In this document: positions 30,401 to 43,474 of the stretch, one piece after another | Numbering within the stretch: position 1 is the first letter of the stretch | Layout: each line of letters starts with the position of its first letter | Assembly (NCBI GenBank): GCA_914767715.1 | Contig: OU612070.1 | Span: forward strand, 21,502,025-21,566,024 | DNA: 64,000 bases | Direction of reading: 5' to 3' | DNA from: Membranipora membranacea | Taxonomy: Eukaryota; Bryozoa; Gymnolaemata; Cheilostomatida; Membraniporidae | Program-made: the position numbers and the translations under genes | Notes under the pieces: model-generated | Told to the model about the DNA's origin: nothing | Seen by the model: only the letters and a program-made list of their open reading frames with translations | Database searches by the model: none

Positions 30401-30687
30401 CTTTACAGCAGTCATTTGTAGGGCAGCAGTCTGGCAAGCATTTTGGAGGGATTGTGTGACTTATTCTGCACTGGACAACAAAAATGACAGTTGCACTATT
30501 TAGGTCAGGGGTGCAAAGTAAACAAATTAAAAGAATTGAAATGTAAAAGATTTTAGTAACGTTATTGATATCGTCAAAAAACTGCGATTGACAACATACC
30601 TATCGAGGGGATGTAGTTATTGAAACTGATTGACAAATAATGGTTTCCCTGAACTGAACTGTTATAGTTTTCATCTTCATAATCCAT
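24448..30687 (-). CDS. Divergent SLC5-family sodium:solute symporter
   Basis: About sixteen exons join in phase: 30687-30600, 30247-30092, 29703-29573, 29259-29218, 28749-28630, 28440-28277, 28008-27862, 27615-27545, 27293-27223, 26508-26466, 26390-26278, 26131-26045, 25772-25581, 25204-25131, 24882-24779 and 24653-24448, about 600 residues. Seen in order: N-glycosylation-type N terminus (NYNSS), LSLSLMS in TM1, FIIPVLYRLQTT in TM2, GGMKAVIW (SLC5 signature), FFRISSARSVKQA matching the QVQRYLS-type loop, IEPYSRR, IDWKGMSAGLL, and a last TM segment followed by TGGGRLP. It most resembles the multivitamin/monocarboxylate/iodide branch, but substrate cannot be told. The usual E-RF stretch between TM2 and TM3 is absent from the exons found. 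Donors of the form GTAAGTAA made one border ambiguous; the 27545 border keeps the frame. Confidence 0.85.
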
Positions 30688-31576
30688 CCTTAACTTTGTC
30701 TCAACCCATAGCACCATTTCCTAGCTCGGTTGCTCATACTTAGATTTCTAGGTTTTTTCAGAGGGTTCTTGCCCTCATACAAGATATTGATTGAATGATG
30801 ATTACATTATAATAATAATTAACTTTCTGCAATTTTTTCATACCCATTAAACAGTTATTTCTCTGATTGTGGCAGCCTTTAGTTAATCACTTGATCAAAT
30901 ATAAATTACATGGAAGATCTAGCCCCTTGATTAGTGATTATATGATATTGACCTCACAAATTAGATCAGAAAAGTAAAGAATCTGAAGGGATTGAATATA
31001 AAATATATCTCACTGTTTTAAGTCAATCAGATTCCCTGGAGTAATAAAAAGTGTCAATCTATTTAAAGATATTTGCTATCAGTTTCCTAACATACATCCT
31101 ACAGCATAAACTGACCGTAAGGAACACATGCTCATTTTTTTTAAAACCTCAAAACAACTTGCGCTTTGCAGGAAAATCAATGTGAACACTATTCCGATTC
31201 AACACTTAATAATGGTAAAATTTGGCATGACTGTTGCTGAGACAAAATACTTTTTGATATTATTCTATTCCAAGGGTAGAAAGTCTTGAGCAACTTTGAT
31301 TTATTGTGGCGCACATTTCTTTTCCATATGACTGGCTGTTAATAAATGGATGATAACCTTATAAAGTTACAAAATATTGCATCAGATGGTTATGTGCAGC
31401 TCCATCGGCTATGATGATTCAGTTGTAGCAAAATATCTGCAGACGATGTTTTTCTTGTGGGGTGTTGCATAACTAGGTACTGTTTTCAATCACAGTCATC
31501 TTCCTATGAAAGAATCTACTTCTTTATTAGTCACAGCTAGGAGTATATTTAGATGTAACAGTAGCATTAGACAACA
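30688..31576. other. Intergenic between two divergent genes
   Basis: No exon is seen. The SLC5 and DCST-like genes are divergently arranged, so both promoters should lie here. No clear TATA box stands out among many AT-rich words. Confidence 0.4.
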
Positions 31577-34500
31577 ATGGATTACCTTGGTCTTGATCCT
31601 CAACTGCGTTTTGAGTCTATCAAAAAATACAGTGCAGAGGATGAGAACACGGACAGTGTTATGGACATGGATCTCAGGGATTGGATGAGAGACAAATATA
31701 GGTACATAACTCAATATTGGGGACATACTTACTTCTGCTGAGTTTGTTGGTGAGTCTGCTGCTAATTTTATACACACGGTCTTACAAATATGTTTTGTAT
31801 AAAACAGAAAATTGTATTCACATGGAAAGGACAGAAAACACGGTCAGCAGAATAGAGTTAAACAAAGAAATTTGTGAAAAATGTAGATTTGTTTCAAGTA
31901 CACCATGTCACCTTCGTATGACTTCGGCCCAGTTCCTAAAGCATTCTCCTTTTTCAAATTGTCAATTCTTCCTGGTATTGACTTAAGTTTGACTCAATTT
32001 TATTCAGGATATTGACTGAACTCAATACCATTTTTAGAGGTAGACAAAGCTCTGATGAACTAATCTTTTTGCAGACGACGAATGGTGTATGGGTATGAAT
32101 GTCACAAGTTCAGAAGTGGGACTACTTCCATATGCGTTTATCAAGGCCGAGGATGGAAGTAATTCGATACATTCTGCCTTGAGGAAGACATTCCCAAAGC
32201 TGCTAGTCTCTGAGAAACCAGCCTTTAAGGTAGCCGCACATCCATTCAGCAAATTCATCGAAGATTACCACAAAGCCTATAGCGAGACTAACAGTAAGGC
32301 ATATAACATACTTGCTGCGTCACTTGCTCATTGTTAAAATGCAAAAAATGTGTTTGCATTTGTTTGATCTGCAATGACTGCGTCATCATTTGCAAGCATT
32401 GCAGCAATTTATGACGATATCATCTACGTGATTCTTGGTATATTCTGTGGTATAATGTTTTTACATATTTATGATGTTTATCGAGTATATTGATCCATCA
32501 AGGCAGAAATCATCAGAGGTGAGAATGGTAAATTTATAATAAATACATAAAAGAAGATTTAACTTCATAAGACGTAATAAATTGTTGCTGAAAACAAACC
32601 TAGTTCACCAAAAATTCACTACAATACTTTCTGGATGCTCGGATCCGGAACTTTAAGCTGATTATCTTTTTTGAATGTTCCTTTGTGCTATTTAAGGTAG
32701 ATTACTGTCACAAGACAATTACCAAAAGAGGAGTACTGTCTCCAACGTCAAAGAGGAATTCACAATACTAAGGAGAAAGTTCATGTGGCAAAAGGTGATT
32801 GGTGGAATACTAGCAGGAATCGATCTTGGTAGGTAGTAATCGACTACAAATTGAAAAACTATTTCTTATCACTAATTACTTCACATACAAGCTTCATGGG
32901 CTGAAATTCAAGCACAGGAGACTGTGAGTTGAACTTGAAAAATTTCAATTTAATTTTTTTTAGGAAATAGGTTCCTATTGAAATCACATAATTGGGCCTA
33001 TATGCAACCACTAAGATAAGAATTTACCTTTCCTTAGCTGGCAAAGTAATTAATTGTTTGCAATATGTTTTTAGGTGCTTGTTCATTTGCGGGCATGTTC
33101 TAAGCGATCGGCCTTCCGATGGATATATCGGGTACATAGCTATTAACTGTACATGTATAATGGTAATTGGTCTCGGGCTTAGTACTGAGTTCCGGGGTGT
33201 TGTCACCATGAGTCTCCCAACATTCGCAATGAAATCAGGTGAGCAAGTTCTCCTTTTTTGTAACAGGACATTTTTGTCATGGCTATAATGAATAGAATGT
33301 ACAGTGTCAGTTTATTGCTTGGGGAACATTGTTGGGCGTGTTATAGATTTTGATTAGCGCATGTTAATTGATGTCATGTCGACAAAAATGACGTACACAG
33401 AGCATTGAAAATGTTTATGTATTCCTCCACAACTCAAGTTACTATATTGAAGAAAAGCAGATAAAATGAAACAGGTAATTATAACAAGAACAATCCCATG
33501 AGTTCACTCATCACAAAGTGAGATGTGCTTGTAATGTTGAGACATCCTGAACCCATGGTCAATCATTTGTTTGTATGGATATGTGGGGGTCATTTACAAG
33601 CTATTATATTTTCTGTTTACAGGACAAAGAGCTCTGCATGCCTTGATAGTGGCGCTTATCACCAGCGGGCCAACAGCTAATACAGTCAGTAACCTTGTAC
33701 ACTTAGGCTCAATCAGTTCTTGTGGTGCTGTAAAACTGCATAATCAGAGTCAGACCAGGCTTATAGAAACTCAGATGAGAGAAGCTTATCAGCGTATCGC
33801 TGATGGTGAGTCATTCAAATATCAAGGAAGGCACTTGCATGCTAACAGGCAATCTTTATGTTGCTCATGTTATGGCTCATGCCAAATGTTTTGCAATACC
33901 TTTACAAGTATGAACCTTCAATTGCCAGGGATATAGTCAACGAAATGACAATACAACAATAACAGTTGGCACTTTATCACTGAGTCAGAGCGGGTTGTAT
34001 GCATGTCCTTTAGTGCCTTGAAAATTGCAAAAAGCGCAAAATTATTAACTGCAACAGAGTTGTCCCCTTATTGACAAAATCAAATCTACTATTCAATCTA
34101 CTTGAATGCAGTTATAAAATGCATTATCGGGATTGTATGAGAGATTGCTGTCATCGGAGTATCCAACTGGGATGAATAGGGGCTTGGTAAAAAGAATGTT
34201 GTGGCATAACACATGTCAATATTGCAGGATATGAAGACATAAAGAAGGGTGGAATCTCTCAAGGGAAAGTAAAGCGTGCCACTTGTAAGCATTCCCACAT
34301 GTTTTATGATATTACTACAATTGCAAAAGTAACATAGTGCTTACTGGTAAAGTCTCATTCAATAGTACCTTTTGAAAACCTGATTTATCTTGATACAATT
34401 CAGCCTAGCACCAGATCAGCTATAAATACTCGCAAATTTCGGCATTTTTTTGCAAAAGCGCACCTGACATGAAATTACTGTTGTTGTAAATTTATGTTAT

Positions 34501-37500
34501 TGTTAATGAACAGAATTGTTCTGTCAGCATCAGATGCAGATAAAACAATGAAAGGTTAGATGCATAACAAGTAGCCCTCAGCTGTTATAATTTTTTCTTT
34601 GTTGAAGAGGAACATTATGAGGGTATGATTTACAGAGCTGACCTATCAGCAGAGGAGAGAAGAGCTCACAGGGAGGGAAGACAGACATGTGGTGCAGAAT
34701 GTAGGGTCAGAGATAAGTTCTCAAACGCTTTTGACAAAATAAACTTGAGCGTCAGAAATGATGTCCAAGGTGAGGTTTGTCATCTACTTTTCATGTTCAC
34801 TATCTGGTAGGGAGTGACACTAACTGAACGCATTTTCTTCTGTGCTGCCAAACTCTTAATTTCTTTATCCATCCTCTGTTTCACTATGAGGAAAGAGCTA
34901 GAAGAAGTATCACTAATAATGTCTTTGTATATTACCTCATATCATATGCTGGCTTAATCACAATGATTGTTTAAGTTGATGCGCTTCCTACAAAATCTAA
35001 AGAACAGATTCAGCAGCAGATCAAAGACGTGTTGGAAGAAGATTTGGATCTAGCTAAGGAGATTATCAGATATGCAAAGTTTGTCCTCTCGTTCACATTT
35101 ATAATAGTGGTTATAAGCTCATGAAGACTTGTCAATAAATATCTAGACAACATTGAATTTGAAAACCATTATGTTGAGCAAGTCTTCATCCAGCTCGATG
35201 AGAGGAGAAAATGCAAGTTTTACAAACAACTATACTATACATGATAACAATCATTAATACCTGAAGCTAAGTTGTATTGAAAAGGAATGCAACTCTGGAA
35301 ATATTCGTAATGGTGTATTGATATTTCAATAGAACAAAATTATGATTATTGTGGGTTTCACACTCTGGAGTTGTCGGCGGGGGGGGGGGCAAAAGTCTGG
35401 GGGGCTCCGACTCGGACCTTACATAAATAAAATTTCCATCATCGTTGATAATTTTGCTTTTAGGGATTTATTATCAAAATAATTTCTCCCTATATCTAAG
35501 CATTAAAATGCCTGTTTTCATTACCCAGCTGACTTAAAAGGCCACCTATAAATATAAGCTCATGTGTTAGTATAATATTCTATACCCCATAATAATTCAC
35601 ATCCCTCCTCACTTATTTTAGCCAGAAACAAATCATCATTACTTCCACTGTCTGATACGGAGGAGAAACTGATCATGAACATGACAAGAGTTCTTCCACC
35701 ACCTCAAGAACTGAGAGCAATTGCTTTAGACTTCATAAAGAGACTTGCTTTCTCAATAGGTAAGAACCCCGAACTTTGTCCCATGAGCAGGTGCGAAGAA
35801 GACCATAAAATGGCTAGATTGATGAAGCATGTCCCATTGTAAGAAATTACAACTCTAAACCATGACATTTATGTTTTCATGTTTGTAGTGTTGGCTCGAA
35901 ACAGAATTCACACTCTACACACTGTGTTTAAGAACTTCATTCTCATTGTTTCAGTTGGAGTTGTTTTTGTCTTGGGCGACTTATTTGTCTATGGCTTGCT
36001 TCAGAAGGCAAGGAAGCACGGAGATATCAAGCTTCACTATCAACAGAATGTCGATATAGGCTTGCTGTTGAGTTACTCTTCTGACAAAACAGCCTTTCAT
36101 CAGGTAACACCACAACTTCTAACTAATGTACCCAAATACATTTTTATAAATTCGCTAATATTGACTGGGTTAAGAAGAGTTGAAGACCAGCAATGGGCTG
36201 TTGTTAGCTTGTGACAATTTTTTTTCGACCATATGTGGATCAAACTACACTATTTGCTCGTTACAGAATACGGAGTAATCCAAGAGTACCTGAAGAAGTT
36301 CAGCATCAATGAATCCATAAATGAAACATCAGAGTTTATATACTGTGTTTCAGAGGGTTCGCCACCAGATCAGAGCCGGGCACTAGGTAAGCACTCACTG
36401 AGCCATATATCGTTTTTACAAGACTCTGTGTTACTCATTAAGTTGTGATCTGTGACAATCAGACTGAAAGTGAAGAGAAATATGAGAGCACGACTCTCAG
36501 TAATAAAGAGCTGTCAAGTAGCTGCATGATATGACGGAATGTTGGGATAATCTCCCTGACATTGTAATTCATTAAAGAAAGTTTTCCGTTTGCTACTCCC
36601 TGATGGAATCCGAATTATTCAATGATAATGTCGTAATTCCCATGATGCAATGATGCTTTGTGATCAATCACACCGGACATTACATTAACAGAATATTGTA
36701 AACATGCCATTTATGTATCTTGTCAACAGAGATCGGAATGCTGTATGTACTAGTTTTGCTGCTGGTACTATTCTCAGCTTATTTTGTACGGCTGAGACAC
36801 AAAATGGCCAGTTACTTTTTCCCACGTCATCACAAGCTAAGAGTGACTGGTCTCTACCATAGGTTACAGAGAGAACGAAGGGCTGTAAAGAAGAACATTA
36901 AGGTAATTTATCACTGGGGTAGCTGATTCTCATAGCCTTAATGTTATTGTTCAACCCAGTCACAGTATGCAGACACACAAAAACACCATTATTAACCTTG
37001 AGCATGACATTTCTGAAAAAATATCTCAACACAGTCTGGAGGGATCTTTCAATAAAAAGGTGCTGAAGTTGCTCAAATTTTTCTCCTCGTTTATTGCAGT
37101 TCCGATTCCAGCTATCCATGAGAGAAATGAATGAGAGCAGTAATAGCAGTCGTCAGACCGACCTGATCAGATATTTTGTCAACAGATGTTGCATACCTTG
37201 TGGATTTCCTAAACTTCGCTGCTCTGTTTGTCTCATCAAGAAGTCTGAAAACCAACTGAAAAGGCAGACAGTTGGGAGAGATGAGGAGGAAAACCAGATC
37301 TTTTGTTGCAGACATCAGATCTGCGATGTAAGTTTCATTAGATTTAAATTTAGAAGTTTTGTGTTTGGGATTGATATCAGAAAGATATAATAATACAGAA
37401 TTATAAGTTGTCTTCCCTCTCTCCACGCAGTGACAACCCCAAACCTGCTAAGGTTATAAATCTCTCTAACCAGGGAAGGCGGAACATAGGGACACCCAAA

Positions 37501-38155
37501 CCATCCCCCACCCTCCCTACTCTAACCAGGGAGTTTGTCTCAAACTTCCTGTACAACTCTTCATGTGATGTCTTGAATTGTCAGATATTGAACTGTCGTG
37601 CGACCTGATCATAGAAGGATCTATAGTGAGAGGTGATTCAAACTAAGAATCAAGATATTTTCTCACAATTTCCAGGTTTGCTTGGAGATATATGAGTTTG
37701 GAGACAGTAGTGTCTGTCCCTGTGTTATGGGTGAAGACTTTGATATAAGCTATGAGCCAGTGGTACAGACTGACTTCCATAATCAGGAGGATCTAGAGAT
37801 GTACAGCTATATACATTCTAGAGTGTGTACTAATGGTGGGGAAGAAAGGTCTCTGCATTATCAGTCAGGTGTATTGGGATATGAAGCAGTACCTACCATA
37901 TCAGCCTATTCGAGACTGGCTAAACCAGAAATGATCCTACTACAACTGACAACCAACGCAAACATGAAATCAAGGTCAAATCCTGGTCCTCGGTTGAAAG
38001 CATCAAATTACCCCTCTGGTGTGAGAAACTCTACTGATTCGAAAGGAGCAGGAACTAGTGAATCTACCAAACAACACAAAGATAAAATCAAGCCACTGAC
38101 ATATGACCACTTTTACCAAAATGGACATATGAATAGTGAAATTGATTTCCCCTAA
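31577..38155 (+). pseudogene. DCST1/DCST2-like gene (DC-STAMP domain), possibly disabled
   Basis: Exons read by eye: 31577-31701, 32075-32293 (optional), 32701-32832, 33075-33238, 33623-33805, 34228-34268, 34610-34769, 34976-35216, 35626-35759, 35889-36103, 36267-36386, 36730-36902, 37100-37327 and 37676-38155, about 800 residues (human DCST1 706, DCST2 773). Seen: GPTANTVSNL (DCST signature), LDERRKCKNKSSLLPLSD, FVRLRHKMASYFFPRHHK followed by LYHRL, and a C-terminal RING-like cluster (CSVC ... CCRHQICDVC ... CPC). Family members (Drosophila sneaky, C. elegans SPE-42/SPE-49, mouse DCST1/2) are sperm membrane proteins needed at fertilisation. An in-frame TGA at 35122-35124 interrupts a conserved transmembrane exon, and the 36103/36267 junction is off by one base. 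The gene is therefore either a recent pseudogene or carries sequence errors. Family call is strong; functionality is doubtful. Confidence 0.82.
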
Positions 38156-41100
38156 TTTGCTGGTTCAATTTATTAAAGATTGATATTCGATAGTAAAAAA
38201 TGCGTCTGAATTTCATTTGATTTTTTTAATGTTAAAATGTGACAGTATGACCAGTTTTGCATATATGCTAAGCCCTACTTGTTTCAATTTGTTTATTGGG
38301 CTGTCGAAGTCAGATGCAAAACTGGAACAACATGGACAGCAGTAGTTTAAACGCTCAAATGATAAACTGTTTGTTGGTATTGGTAGTTCATTATCAACCA
38401 AGTATTGAGTACCGAGTATTGACAAGGCTAACAACAATATAAAACAAAATGGAAAGGAAAAAATTGGAGCGTTCAAAAAGGTGGCTTATTAAATAGTTTT
38501 TCAAAATAAATAAATTTTTATTTTGTTATTTGCCCAATGATGTAAAGCATATTTTCTCAAGCAAATTTTGAAGAGAGCAGAAATACCAAAGCAATATATA
38601 GTCTGGCAGCCAGTTCTGCAGTAGTTATGCAATGTCTTGACACTGAAAAAATGCATAGCCCTTAAAACCTTGAAAGCTCCTCACTAAGACTCACACCCTA
38701 ATTTCCAGCGGTACAAATCGCCTGACAGTGAAGATCAACCGCACTTATCAATTGCACCATCTCAACATAAAAAAAACAGGTTAATCATGGCAAATTAGCT
38801 GACCCGCCATTCACTACTCACATCCCAGAAGCTCATTCAATTGAACTGTTGCCCTAACAAGGCGTACATGTTGTGTTTGTTGGATCTTACATGGTCCATT
38901 GCTAGTCGAAAGCAGATATACTGTGGGGCTCATTAATTATTTTTTCTGGAAGGCCGCACGATATCACCGGCAATTTATTTCCATCCAGATTGAAGATGCA
39001 GCATATCTTACTTTAAACTCCCGAGATTAAACAGTTGTCAGTGAACTATCTGTTTATTAGAAGTTGTATATCACTCATATGTTAATAGTTGAACAAACAG
39101 ACACTCTATTTCAAAATTCCTTTCTAATGCAAGCTTTTCGTTTTTAAGACTGGCCAAAATCAAAACAATCATTCTCTGATGATGACACAGATAGTATAAA
39201 ATGCCCTGACCATCGTATGGATTGGTCAAAATGCGAGTTAAATTTGAAAGTTTTGTTATCTGGATGCTATCTGTAGATGAATGAAACTGTCTGCCAGTGG
39301 CATCAATGTATGTCATCTCTTCAACCTTCTTGAGGTTGTGAATGCAGCGTAATCACTGTACTGCTCAACAGGCGCTATGAGAACGTAAAAAAGGAAGTAT
39401 GCATGTGAATCAGTTTGGAAGTTATCTTTTAATATAATGATGTATTCCAAAGATAAGGTGATATCAGCATCGTACAGTAGATATGTATAATAAAAACACT
39501 TAAAATAAGAGAAATCATCGATCGATGCAGAGCATTATAATCATATGCAATACAGATAACAACAGTTAATAATCATAAGTTTAAAAAGTTAATATATCAT
39601 CCAGTATCCCCCTACCCCCACATCTGTTCGGCTACTAGAACTAGGGGCTATATTAGCATAAATATGGACAAGGTGGCTGAGTGGTTAAGGCGGTTCACTG
39701 CTTATCAGTTCGAATCCCATCCTTGTTGGTAGGTTTTAATAGAACATTATAATGATAAAAAGAAAAAATTATTAAAAAAGAAAGAAATTAAAACAGAAAA
39801 ATAAACTATCTGTGGCCTACTGCATTATAAAATAGCTAATACTTGACCAGGGAAAAGCAGCTGCAGAATGAAAACCATAGGGTTATCAAATACTCTATGA
39901 TGAAAACTTAGACAACCCAGACACCCTGTGGTTGAAGAAAAGAGATGACGAACATTCTCACCTTCATCAAAATTTTGTTTTCCCATTTCTTTCATGATGG
40001 CTGATTTTATAAAATATTTTCATCATATGAAATCCATGGCCCTGAAATAAAATGCTGTATTTTTTTCAGCGGTTTGATGGCCTTCTTACCTAAGCTGCTA
40101 GATAACATCGGTGTGAAATACCAGTTGTATGCTATCAATACTGTTCTGGGGGAGTTTTGGTGAAAATAAAATAACCACCAACTATTAAACAGCTAGATGG
40201 AGAGTCAAGCAGGTTTCTATCAATCATCCCCTCCTTCATAGAAAATAGCTATTTAAAGTGGAACCTAATGAAGACACAATTCATTGAGAATGCTTGCCGA
40301 TGAGGCTCAAACGTACAACTCCTGTGGCACCATATCCCTCGCAATGAATACATTCTGCGCTACTTATCGCATTATCCTTCCTTCATAGGTGATTGTTGAA
40401 TTATGCAGCTTTTGTGTTTAATCTTCATTTTGTCCATCGAGGTGTAAAATCCATTGAAAAGACTAGCGAAATAAGCATTAAAGGGCAACCAGGGCTTCAA
40501 AGAACTTCTCATTGATTAATAGCAGATTGCACCTTATGCATAGGGAACAAGACAAAATCTAATTCGGATGATTATTCAGCCAGAATTCTTGTGCAACATT
40601 GCCTCCATCAAGTACTCAAACTCAGCTAAAATAGAATCTCACAGAGCAGTTTCCTGTTCCTGTTTCCTTTTAATCAGCTTTGAGTCAGCAACTACTTTGA
40701 GTTTTGCACCGCGTCATGCACAAAGCTGATGCTGCCCAACAAATTCTGCACTACCCATTTATGCATTGCTGCGAAACCTTAGTTGCCCTTTAAATGATAA
40801 CTAGATTAGTTTGATAAACAGTTCATAAATTTGATATAATATCGCTTGCTCGATTTTTAATTTTTTTGACGCCAAGGTCTAAAAATATGTAAAAAGATAA
40901 TTCGGTTTATAGATTTGTTATAACAACTTTATTGGCATAACCTTCAGTTGGTGTATACTATGGTTTTTTTCAAAATCAGCCAATAAAAGGGGGAGAAAAA
41001 TTTCAATCAAGATGAAGAAAACTGAATCCAGAAAAAAGACATCCAAATGATTTATGCTTGATGTTTGAACGTAAACTAAATGATATTTTGTGAGAAGTTG

Positions 41101-41635
41101 ATTAACAGTTACCATTACTAGCAAATGTTTATAGTTTGCATTGTGTTGTACTGTAAAATATTTCCAAAACTAGAATGCATTTTCAAAGCTTTAGAATAAT
41201 TTATGTCCAACACATAAGACACAAATCGGGTTAGGGGGAGACATCGACAACAAGCTGAACAAGTCTTCTTTGTGACAAGTAGAAGGTGCAAGCTCTGGAT
41301 ATGAATAGTAATTATAGGATATTTTCATGTCATGTGAATCAATCAGCCAGGAATGAGAATTGGAATGCGAAGAGTTTTTATATCTTACGAAAATATTTGG
41401 TACTGTTTATACAAAGTTTGCGATTCAAATATTGTAGAGGTGGGACAATGACAAGTCATTCAATTAAAATAGCAGAAATAGTCGGAAGTTGATTGTTGAT
41501 TTGATCACATCTAATTCGATGTTTAATTGAATTATTCTGGATCTTATGCAATGATTATAAGTGGATGATTATGTGGATGATTATGAATAGTCCTCATGTA
41601 GAGATGCCTAATTCTTTGAATAAAAAGAATTACAT
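38156..41635. other. Non-coding left-arm flank
   Basis: No gene seen. ATTAAA at 38172-38177 may serve as the DCST polyadenylation signal. The stretch is largely mirrored in the right arm, with a decayed tRNA-Ser-like element at 39667-39727. Open frames are short and not shared between the two arms. Confidence 0.5.
39667..39727 (+). repeat. tRNA-Ser-derived relic
   Basis: Begins GACAAGGTGGCTGAGTGGTTAAGGC like the tRNA-Ser gene at 60799, but the anticodon arm is altered and the variable arm is missing. The 25 bases upstream also resemble those upstream of 60799. Confidence 0.6.
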
Positions 41636-43369
41636 CTAACATTTAAATCCACACTTGGCTTTATAGCATTTACATGATGAGTCATACTCTAGATTACAGC
41701 TATACTCGCAAGCTCTCTTAACTCTGCCGCTGCTTGTCTTTGTTGTCTGCTTATTGCCTGCAAATAATTGAGGTAAAAAAATCATTTCAAATAGGTGGGA
41801 CAAAAAAACAGATCTACAGATCAATCTATCAATAACCTTAGAGGTAGATTTTTTTCTTCAGATTGTTGATTATTACTTCAAGACTTTCAAGGTATTGTTT
41901 TAAGTTGATCAATAAATATTATACAACAGCACTCAAAAACATACCCGTTGGAAATCGCCAGAAAATCCCTGCATCACATCTTTCAACTGCATCATCTGGT
42001 AGAAAGCTTGTGTCTTGAATTGATCCACTAAGATTTATGTAGATGGAGTCATCAGGAATCATTTTGACTGCTGTCCTCTCAGTGACTTGGCGAGTAGAAT
42101 TTGTCATCAACTCAACTACTTCAGAGTCTTCTTGGCTGGTCTCGATTGGAGTCACAAAGCAGTCTGACTCACCAGAAGACTTTGTAACCTTCAATGCCTA
42201 AACAGAGGAAGACAAAAATTTGATTAGCTTTCAAGTTCAACAGTCGAATGGATCATCTCATCCATTACCGATCATATTGAACTGATTGACCATGAGTAAA
42301 ATGAAGATTATTCCCAGTGACACAATGAAAAACAAAAAAAACTCTCAACTAAAGACATATTCGCAGGTTTCCCACGGTAACTCTGACTACTTAACTTAAG
42401 GATTTGTAAACAAAGAAATTGAGTTTTATGCCACAGACATCCAAAGCCCCCTTTGAAAGGACATTTACTTGGCTAAAAGAGAGGTGCCTGGTGAAGGCAC
42501 CTCAATGTTAGGACTGTTACATGGTATGGTAGTTATTACAATGATGTCACTACCATCTGATCATACCTTCTTCAGGTCCTGAGCTGTGAATGAGCCGTCA
42601 CTCCCTTCAAACCAGATCAGACCCTTCTGCTTGATAAAATACATCTCTTCATAACCCTGGATTAACAAAATATAAAGCATATATTACACAGTCACATGCT
42701 AACAGAAATATTCACAACAACCCGATGGGAATTAGTATCGGCTGTTATGTCAAATTAAGCAGTAACCAGTAGCTTTGTAATGTGGTGTAAATGATGAAGT
42801 CACAGTTGAATCTTTAGGATCATTTAGAGATAGCCGTCATCACAGCTACAGCAATCATTGAGGTTGATTTTACTGTTAAACTCACCATCTCAACGCCATT
42901 AAAGACCATCACAAGCTGCTCATACTCAGTAAAGTTTCCAGCGTTATCAAATGGTAAGGCTGCCGTAAATGTCGCCACCGCTCCCAAAAACAGAAGAACC
43001 ATTCTGATAGCCTGAAAGAATTCAATTTGAACCTTTGAATATTAATGTGAGTGCAATAATAATGGTATATGTTTCTGTACATGAGGCCATATCCATTTGA
43101 AAACTTTTTTACGAGGTAATGGAAGCAGATGGCATGATTTGTTTTAATAAGATCTTGCTCTCAGCTGCACCAATTAATATTCCTTAACTGAAAACTTTAT
43201 TTTTGCTTCCTTTTAGTTCGAAAGAGTAGGTGAAATACAGGTGTATACTTCACAGATTTATGTCAGTAAAATATGTTGAAGCTGTCCTAAAAAGTAACAT
43301 ATTCCATGTATTTTTCATGTGTAAATTATTTAATTGATCCACTTTATAGCAATGGTAAGTACTTACCAT
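41636..43369 (-). CDS. BRICHOS precursor of a six-cysteine secreted peptide, copy 1
   Basis: Five exons, all in phase: 43369-43367 (the ATG alone), 43011-42886, 42656-42567, 42197-41945 and 41757-41636, 197 residues. Order of parts: signal peptide (MVLLFLGAVATFTAA then LP), linker with N-glycosylation site NFTEY, BRICHOS domain from about residue 45 to 157 (GLIWFEG, DLKKALKV, then SDCFVTPI with its first Cys, and ERCDAGIFWRFP with its second), spacer, furin-type site RVKR, and a 25-residue C-terminal peptide beginning AC. The six Cys are spaced CX3CX7CXCX4CX3C. BRICHOS domains act as intramolecular chaperones for beta-prone peptides; in annelid arenicin-type precursors the peptide after BRICHOS is antimicrobial. 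That function is inferred here. Net charge of the peptide is about +1, lower than in arenicins. Lies inverted relative to copies 2 and 3. Confidence 0.9.
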
Positions 43370-43466
43370 TTTTACAGTGATGATTGATGTTAGAAAGCTT
43401 TGTCAGTTTATGCTGTTTCTTCTAGGTTCACAATGTTGACTGATTTCAAAACTACAACCTTTGCTG

Positions 43467-43474
43467 CTTTTATA
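43467..43474 (-). promoter_or_regulatory. TATA box, BRICHOS copy 1
   Basis: TATAAAAG on the minus strand, about 98 bases before the ATG, followed by AGCAGCAAAGGTTGTAG and, closer to the ATG, AACAGCATAAACTGAC. The same arrangement precedes copy 3, and the second word also precedes copy 2. Confidence 0.75.

Noticed and set aside
33101-33103. Apparent stop (TAA) in the DCST exon at 33075
   Set aside because: It appears only if the previous exon ends at 32828. Using the second GT, with the exon ending at 32832, keeps the frame open, so this is not a lesion.
36898-37426. Minus-strand open frames over the DCST 3' exons
   Set aside because: Shadows of the clearly conserved plus-strand exons.
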